Assembly: GCA_945907225.1 (NCBI GenBank)
Contig: CAMDSN010000043.1
Span: forward strand, 1 to 10,090
DNA length: 10,090 nt
From: Flavobacterium psychrophilum
GTDB taxonomy: Bacteria > Bacteroidota > Bacteroidia > Flavobacteriales > Flavobacteriaceae
Direction: 5' to 3'
The notes below the pieces were generated by a model. It saw nothing but the letters and a program-made list of their open reading frames with translations. It had not been told where the DNA came from and ran no database searches. The translations under genes and the position numbers were made by a program. How positions within the stretch are numbered: position 1 is the first letter of the stretch; each line of letters starts with the position of its first letter. Shown here piece by piece: positions 5,697 to 10,090 of this stretch.

Positions 5697-8069
5697 TTAA
5701 AATTTAAAATTATAACTAACGCTAGGCACAACTCCAAATATGGAGAGTCTTAAAGCTTCATTAGTTCCTGTGTCAACATTTTGTCTAAAAGTTATGGAAG
5801 CAGCATTTTGTCTGCCATACAAATTATAAATACTAAACACCCATTCACCTTGCCATCCTTTATTCTTGCTAGGTTTTGGGGTATAAGTTGCAGATATATC
5901 AAGATGATGATATAAGGGGAGGTTATTTTCATTACGTAAACCAAAACTCGGTATAAAGATTCCTTGATATTGATATTTTCCGTTAGGAAAAGTTACGGGC
6001 TGTCCAGTTTGTAATGTGAATATTGATCCAAATTTCCATTTTTTATTTAACTCATATGTTCCAACTACAGAAAGGTTATGCGTTTTGTCAAACCCTGTTT
6101 TATACCAATTCCCATTGTTTATTCCACTTTCTTCTGCTGTTCTTCCCGGAGTTTGTTGCTCTGTCCGTGAAAGGGTATAAGAAACCCATCCGCTAAGTTT
6201 ACCCTCGTTTTTTCTAAACAAGATTTCCAAACCATAGGCTCTAGCGTTGCCAACAAGAACTACTTGTTCAACGGCATTATTTGCGATTAAGTCGGCACCA
6301 TCAATATAATCGAGACGATTTTTAATTTTTTTATAAAAACTTTCCACCTCAAGGGTATATTTATCATCACTAAAATTTTGAAAATAGCCAATAGCGAATT
6401 GATCAAGCAATTGTGGTTTTAAAAAATTATCACTAGGGGTCCAAATATCCAGTGGAGTGGGTGACTGAGTATTTGAGATGAGATGTAAGTATTGCGCCAT
6501 TCTATTATAACTTGCTTTCACAGATTGATTGTCGTTAAAAGAATACGACATAGCAACTCTTGGTTCAAGATTATTGAAACTTGCAATTATATCATTTGTG
6601 CCAAAATAGTTAGATCCTGTTGGTGTTGCTTTTTCATAAATTTTAAAAAAATCATTCCAAACTACGGGTTGGTTGTTAGCATACGTATTAATATTTTGTT
6701 GTCCTAATCTATAAAACATACTGTATCTTAGACCATAATTTATAGAAAAATCAGTCCCAATTTTTTGTTCAACATCTACATATATTGCTGGCTCAAATGC
6801 AAATTTTTTATCAAGCTCAAAATTATTAATACTTGAGGAAGCATCAATCGGTTTAATTTGACCAGGATTGAAATCATAGTATTGCGCATTTAAGCCATAG
6901 TTCAACTTTATCTTGTCTGAAAAATAATATTTAAAGTCGTATTTTAAATTATAATTTTTTATTCCACTATCCCATACAAAGCCAATAAAATCTAATTTTA
7001 GTCCATAATAATAATCGCTATAAATGGCTGAAAGATTTGAAAATAACTTCTCGGAAAATAAGTGATTCCATCTTAAATTTAGAACAGAATTTCCATATGT
7101 ATTATCAAAACTATTATTGATTTTAAATACATCTCGTCCAAAATAACCCGACAGATACAAATTATTTTTTTCGTTTAGATCATAGCTCAATTTGGTATTC
7201 AAATCATAAAAATAAGCTGAGTTAGGATTGTCGACTAATTTTAAAAATAAATGGGCATACGATCCTCTTCCAGCAATCAAAAAAGAACCTTTTCCTTTTT
7301 TAATTGGACCTTCAGCTAATAATCGGCTAGTAATTAAACCAATTCCTCCGTTCATATGAAAACCATTTTTATTTCCTTCTTTTTGATAAATATCGAGAAC
7401 CGATGACAATCTACCACCATAACGTGCCGGAATGCCACCTTTAAAAAGTTTTAAGTCTTTAATAGCATCTGCATTAAATACTGAGAAAAAACCAAATAAA
7501 TGGGATGAATTATAAATAGTAGCTTCATCTAAAAGCACAAGATTTTGATCTGCACTTCCGCCACGAACATTAAATCCTGATTGGCCTTCACCTGCGTTTG
7601 TAACTCCTGGCAGATTGAGAATTGATTTTAAAATATCAACTTCGCCAAGAATTACCGGCATTTGCTTCACAGTTTGTATTGATAGTTTATTAACGCTCAT
7701 TTCAGCTTTTCTAATATCTGCTCGCTTTTTGTTGTCAGTAATAACTACTTCATCTAATTGTTGAAAATTTTCTGTCAGAGAAAAGTTGCTTTTTAAATTT
7801 TGGGTTAAACTAATTTCTTGTTCAGTTGTTTGATATCCCAAGTTGGTAATTAATAATGTATGTTTACCTTCGGGTAGTGTCATGGAGTAAAATCCATATT
7901 CATTTGTAGTGGTACTGGCTTTAGTCTCAACAAAATATATAGAAACTCCAATTAAAGTTTCTTTGTTTTTGTTATCGGTTACAGTTCCGCTAATGGTATA
8001 TTTTTCTTGACAAAAAGCGAAAAAACTCGTTAGTAATATGATAAAATTTAGGGCATTTTTTTTTGTCAT
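5697..8069 (-). CDS. TonB-dependent outer-membrane receptor with N-terminal carboxypeptidase-regulatory-like domain
   Basis: This 790-residue outer-membrane transporter should take up a ligand using energy passed from TonB-ExbBD. Layout: signal peptide (1-20, likely cleaved before Gln21); a carboxypeptidase-regulatory-like beta-sandwich starting ISGTVTDNKNKETLIGVSI (about 24-100); a TonB-box-like LDEVVITD (105-112); a plug domain (about 115-230) with ILKSILNLPGV, GFNVRGGSADQN and FKGGIPARYGGRLSSVLDI; then a 22-strand type barrel rich in alternating aromatic and polar residues, ending SVSYNFKF with a terminal Phe as expected for BAM recognition. Nothing is truncated; it is shorter than SusC proteins (about 1000 residues) and is paired with DUF4249, not SusD. 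Cys20 is not a credible lipobox because Phe precedes it. Substrate unknown; the thiamine kinase downstream is only weak circumstantial evidence. Confidence 0.93.
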   Translation of the reverse strand: MTKKNALNFIILLTSFFAFCQEKYTISGTVTDNKNKETLIGVSIYFVETKASTTTNEYGFYSMTLPEGKHTLLITNLGYQTTEQEISLTQNLKSNFSLTENFQQLDEVVITDNKKRADIRKAEMSVNKLSIQTVKQMPVILGEVDILKSILNLPGVTNAGEGQSGFNVRGGSADQNLVLLDEATIYNSSHLFGFFSVFNADAIKDLKLFKGGIPARYGGRLSSVLDIYQKEGNKNGFHMNGGIGLITSRLLAEGPIKKGKGSFLIAGRGSYAHLFLKLVDNPNSAYFYDLNTKLSYDLNEKNNLYLSGYFGRDVFKINNSFDNTYGNSVLNLRWNHLFSEKLFSNLSAIYSDYYYGLKLDFIGFVWDSGIKNYNLKYDFKYYFSDKIKLNYGLNAQYYDFNPGQIKPIDASSSINNFELDKKFAFEPAIYVDVEQKIGTDFSINYGLRYSMFYRLGQQNINTYANNQPVVWNDFFKIYEKATPTGSNYFGTNDIIASFNNLEPRVAMSYSFNDNQSVKASYNRMAQYLHLISNTQSPTPLDIWTPSDNFLKPQLLDQFAIGYFQNFSDDKYTLEVESFYKKIKNRLDYIDGADLIANNAVEQVVLVGNARAYGLEILFRKNEGKLSGWVSYTLSRTEQQTPGRTAEESGINNGNWYKTGFDKTHNLSVVGTYELNKKWKFGSIFTLQTGQPVTFPNGKYQYQGIFIPSFGLRNENNLPLYHHLDISATYTPKPSKNKGWQGEWVFSIYNLYGRQNAASITFRQNVDTGTNEALRLSIFGVVPSVSYNFKF

Positions 8070-8095
8070 TTGAATTGAATTATAAAATAAAAGTG

Positions 8096-8103
8096 CAAAT
8101 GTA
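8096..8103 (-). promoter_or_regulatory. Candidate -7 promoter element for the receptor operon
   Basis: The minus strand reads TACATTTG, an exact TAnnTTTG match 26 bp upstream of the receptor ATG, implying a leader of about 20 nt. The -33 position holds TAAA instead of TTTG, so support rests on the -7 element and its placement only. Confidence 0.45.
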
Positions 8104-8130
8104 ACTATATATAACGTATGTTTTTAATTG

Positions 8131-8152
8131 TCATTTGTTAATCATTGGTTAA
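8131..8152. repeat. 11-bp tandem repeat, two copies
   Basis: TCATTTGTTAA (8131-8141) is followed directly by TCATTGGTTAA (8142-8152), 10 of 11 bases identical. A period of 11 bp is about one helical turn, as expected if two regulator subunits bind the same face of the DNA. It lies in the divergent promoter region, upstream of both candidate promoters. Two copies of an A+T-rich unit can also arise by chance or slippage. Confidence 0.45.
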
Positions 8153-8164
8153 TTTAAATCCACT

Positions 8165-8177
8165 ATTTGTAACAAAT
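8165..8177. promoter_or_regulatory. 13-bp palindrome, possible operator
   Basis: ATTTGT and ACAAAT form a perfect 6-1-6 inverted repeat around a central A, 30 bp before the ATG of the secreted-protein gene and overlapping its probable promoter. The half-site ATTTGT occurs again at 8133-8138 inside the tandem repeat. The arrangement would suit a dimeric regulator; no regulator gene is in the window. Confidence 0.35.
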
Positions 8178-8207
8178 TCTATACTTTTACATAGTTATAA
8201 GTTTTTT

Positions 8208-8876
8208 ATGAAAGTGTATTTTGCTTTTTTTGTTTTCATCACCACTACGTGTTTTTCACAATTTGAAACACCAAAAAAGGCTATTAATATTGCTCCCATT
8301 TCTAATCCGTCTAGTCCTATAACATCTCCAGTTTCTTCAAAATTAATTACTTATCCAAGTTTGTTTGATAAAAAAGACAAATTATTGTCAAACGTATCAT
8401 TGTTAAATAAAACCCCAGAATCTGAAAAAAGCATTTTTGATAAAGAGCAATTCGATAGTCCAGCTCAAGTCTATACAGATAAGATGAATGCACAAATAAC
8501 AGATGGTAAGATTTACGAATACTACAAAAAAGATTATTTATTAGCTTCTTACAAGTGTTCTACGGCTTCTGCAAAGTTTGCTTTAAAGGATTTTGGAGAG
8601 CCCGATGGTGATGTGGTCCGAATATGGCTGAACGATGCCGTTATTATTGAAGCCATAACATTAGACAGCAGTTATCGAGAGATTATTTTAAATTTGCGTA
8701 ACGGTCAAAATTTATTAGTGATTGAGGCACTAAATGAAGGAATTATATCCCCAAATACGGCTCAGTTTAGTATTTTTAATGATCGAGGTGATATAGTTGG
8801 AAATAATTTGTCGGGTTTGCTAACAAATGTAAAAGCAACTATTATTATTGACAAAGTAGATATTCTAGGTCAATAA
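8208..8876 (+). CDS. Secreted protein of unknown function with beta-rich C-terminal domain
   Basis: The ATG at 8208 gives 222 residues with a clean signal peptide (MKVYFAFFVFITTTCFSQ, cut before Gln18). The frame extends upstream to a TTG at 8145, but that start would bury the signal peptide behind 21 extra residues, so 8208 is preferred. After a Ser/Pro-rich, probably flexible stretch (about 25-95), a C-terminal beta-rich domain (about 109-220) contains DFGEPDGDVVRIWLND (128-143), strands REIILNL and NLLVIEALN, and a final KATIIIDKVDIL strand. I recall similar DFGExDGDxVRIxxN domains in uncharacterised exported Bacteroidota proteins; a lectin-like or binding sandwich fold is inference. There is no lipobox and no C-terminal type IX sorting domain, so it is probably periplasmic. 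It ends in a strong hairpin terminator. Confidence 0.82.
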   Translation: MKVYFAFFVFITTTCFSQFETPKKAINIAPISNPSSPITSPVSSKLITYPSLFDKKDKLLSNVSLLNKTPESEKSIFDKEQFDSPAQVYTDKMNAQITDGKIYEYYKKDYLLASYKCSTASAKFALKDFGEPDGDVVRIWLNDAVIIEAITLDSSYREIILNLRNGQNLLVIEALNEGIISPNTAQFSIFNDRGDIVGNNLSGLLTNVKATIIIDKVDILGQ

Positions 8877-8902
8877 AAAGACGGCAAAGGCCGTCTTTTT
8901 AT
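8874..8902. terminator. Bidirectional intrinsic terminator
   Basis: An exact inverted repeat with 11-bp core arms, AAAAAGACGGC (8875-8885) and GCCGTCTTTTT (8890-8900), flanks an AAAG loop; two more A-T pairs extend it to 8873 and 8902. The stem is G+C-rich near the loop, and the arms supply a run of T on either strand, so it can end transcription of the secreted-protein gene (plus) and of isocitrate dehydrogenase (minus). The left arm overlaps the TAA stop of the plus-strand gene. Confidence 0.9.
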
Positions 8903-8929
8903 AATTTAATCAAATATGATGTTCTGATT

Positions 8930-10090
8930 TTAAGCTAGTTTTGCATCCAAATTTTGTTTGATAACGGCTAAAAAATCTTCGGTAGTTAAATAATCTGAAG
9001 CCGTTAAATTATCTGGTTTAACAAGAATAGCTAAATCTTTTGTCATTTTTCCACTTTCAACCGTTTCAACACAAACTTGCTCTAGCTTTGAACAAAAATC
9101 AATAAGTTCATTATTATTATCTAGTTTGCCACGGTGCTCTAAACCACGAGTCCATGCAAAAATTGATGCAATCGGATTTGTTGAAGTCGATTTTCCCTTT
9201 TGGTGTTCTCTGTAATGACGTGTTACAGTTCCATGAGCAGCTTCTGCCTCAACTGTTTTCCCATCGGGTGTTACTAGAACAGATGTCATTAACCCTAACG
9301 ATCCAAATCCTTGAGCTACGGTGTCAGATTGCACATCGCCATCATAGTTTTTACAGGCCCATACAAATCCACCATTCCATTTCATACAAGAGGCAACCAT
9401 ATCGTCAATTAATCGATGTTCGTATGTCATTCCATTAGCATCAAAATCTTTTTTATAATGTTGCTGATACACTTCCTCAAAAATATCTTTAAACCTGCCA
9501 TCATAGGCTTTAAGAATCGTGTTTTTAGTTGAAAGATATAGCGGCCATTTTTTGGTTAATGCCATTTGAAAAGAGGAATGAGCAAATCCATAAATACTTT
9601 CGTCTGTGTTATACATAGATAGTGCTACTCCGTCACCTTTAAAATCATATACGTTCCATGATGTGGTTTCGCCTGCCTCATTTGTAAAAGACATGGTCAA
9701 TGTGCCTTTTCCTTTAATTACTTTATCTGTTGCTTTGTATTGATCTCCAAACGCGTGACGACCAATTACGATCGGTTTTGTCCACCCTTGAACATAACGA
9801 GGAACATTACTCATAATTATTGGTTCACGGAAGACAGTACCGCCAACAATGTTTCGGATAGTGCCATTTGGTGATTTCCACATCTCTGAAAGATTAAATT
9901 CTTTTACTCTTTCTTCATCCGGTGTTATGGTGGCACATTTTATTCCTACATTGTATTTTTTTATTGCTTCAGCAGAATCTATTGTAACTTGATCTTTTGT
10001 AGCATCTCTATGTTCTATTCCTAGATCAAAATATTTAATATCTAATTCCAAATAAGGTAGAATTAATTGCTGTTTAATAAAACTCCATAT
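8930..10090 (-). CDS. icd: NADP-dependent isocitrate dehydrogenase, type II (5' end outside window)
   Basis: This TCA-cycle enzyme oxidatively decarboxylates isocitrate to 2-oxoglutarate, making NADPH. It is the dimeric, eukaryote-like type II form. Alignment from memory to human IDH1 is collinear: substrate residues Thr77, Ser94 (in KSPNGTIRN), Arg100, Arg109 and Arg132 (in GRHAFGDQY), Lys212 (STKNTI), Asp252 (RLIDD) and Asp275/279 (NYDGDVQSD) are all present in IDH1 numbering. The NADP loop [16 protein letters not shown] also fits. The frame stays open from 10051 to the window edge and there reads [17 protein letters not shown], matching the family N-terminus. The gene is therefore truncated by the window, with about 21 residues missing, and the TTG at 10049-10051 encodes an internal leucine. 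It ends 27 bp from the shared terminator. Confidence 0.96.
   Translation of the reverse strand: MWSFIKQQLILPYLELDIKYFDLGIEHRDATKDQVTIDSAEAIKKYNVGIKCATITPDEERVKEFNLSEMWKSPNGTIRNIVGGTVFREPIIMSNVPRYVQGWTKPIVIGRHAFGDQYKATDKVIKGKGTLTMSFTNEAGETTSWNVYDFKGDGVALSMYNTDESIYGFAHSSFQMALTKKWPLYLSTKNTILKAYDGRFKDIFEEVYQQHYKKDFDANGMTYEHRLIDDMVASCMKWNGGFVWACKNYDGDVQSDTVAQGFGSLGLMTSVLVTPDGKTVEAEAAHGTVTRHYREHQKGKSTSTNPIASIFAWTRGLEHRGKLDNNNELIDFCSKLEQVCVETVESGKMTKDLAILVKPDNLTASDYLTTEDFLAVIKQNLDAKLA

Larger units (their letters stand above)
8070..8207. promoter_or_regulatory. Divergent promoter region between receptor and secreted-protein genes
   Basis: This 138-bp A+T-rich spacer must hold promoters for both divergent genes. 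It contains a candidate -7 element for the receptor (8096-8103), an 11-bp tandem repeat (8131-8152) and a 13-bp palindrome (8165-8177), all listed separately. For the plus-strand gene, TACTTTTA at 8182-8189 is one base off TAnnTTTG, but the TTTG at 8166-8169 is only 12 nt away instead of about 19. I found no TPP, cobalamin or other riboswitch motif in it, and it is too short upstream of the receptor to hold a large one. Confidence 0.5.

Noticed and set aside
6492..6707. Plus-strand open frame of 71 codons
   Set aside because: Antisense to the receptor barrel region; no independent support.
8007..8069. Receptor as a lipoprotein (Cys20)
   Set aside because: The residue before Cys is Phe, which does not fit a lipobox; the '..CQ' end suits signal peptidase I cleavage.
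8145..8207. Upstream TTG start for the secreted-protein gene
   Set aside because: It would place 21 residues ahead of a standard signal peptide and overlaps the palindrome and promoter-like sequences; the ATG at 8208 is far better.
8070..8207. TPP riboswitch upstream of the receptor or kinase
   Set aside because: Looked for the conserved CUGAGA-type core on both strands here and in 4815-4865; not present, and 4815-4865 is too short to hold one.
9154..9438. Plus-strand open frame of 94 codons
   Set aside because: Antisense to the highly conserved isocitrate dehydrogenase core.
1..10090. Mobile elements, CRISPR, tRNA/rRNA or defence island
   Set aside because: No transposase, integrase, regularly spaced repeats, cloverleaf-like sequence or defence-gene motifs were seen; the genes look like normal chromosomal content.

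Overview
The window looks like an ordinary chromosomal stretch from a member of the Bacteroidota, most likely a Flavobacteriaceae (Flavobacterium-like) bacterium. The evidence is a strongly A+T-rich sequence, short exported-protein leaders ending in '..SQ' or '..CQ', a TonB-dependent receptor with an N-terminal carboxypeptidase-regulatory-like domain paired with a DUF4249 lipoprotein, starts without clear Shine-Dalgarno sequences, and several upstream matches to the Bacteroidota -7 promoter element TAnnTTTG. This assignment rests on family knowledge, not on a database search.

Left part (1-3196): the 5' end of a gene for a small exported protein (minus strand, cut by the window edge) is divergent from a small cytosolic TerB-like helical protein (plus). 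The TerB-like gene runs into a GNAT acetyltransferase gene on the minus strand, and the two share the palindrome TTAA as their stop codons. The GNAT gene directly follows uvrB, with the uvrB stop TAG abutting the GNAT ATG. UvrB is the damage-verification subunit of nucleotide excision repair and appears intact.

Middle part (3197-8069): a minus-strand series reads TonB-dependent receptor, DUF4249 lipoprotein, thiamine pyrophosphokinase, then rlmF (23S rRNA m6A1618 methyltransferase). Receptor and lipoprotein are 3 bp apart and almost certainly form one outer-membrane uptake unit of unknown substrate. The kinase and rlmF are 7 bp apart. The 51-bp gap between the two pairs holds no clear terminator, so read-through is possible, but it does hold a weak promoter-like sequence.

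Right part (8070-10090): a 138-bp divergent regulatory region with an 11-bp tandem repeat and a 13-bp palindrome separates the receptor gene from a plus-strand gene for a secreted protein with a beta-rich C-terminal domain. That gene ends in a strong hairpin terminator, which also serves the converging isocitrate dehydrogenase gene (type II, NADP-dependent). The dehydrogenase runs off the right edge: the reading frame stays open to base 10090, and the TTG at 10051 is internal.

I found no mobile element, CRISPR, tRNA or rRNA, defence cluster or clear new system. The least explained items are the substrate of the receptor/DUF4249 pair, the TerB-like protein, and the secreted beta-rich protein with its repeat-bearing promoter region.
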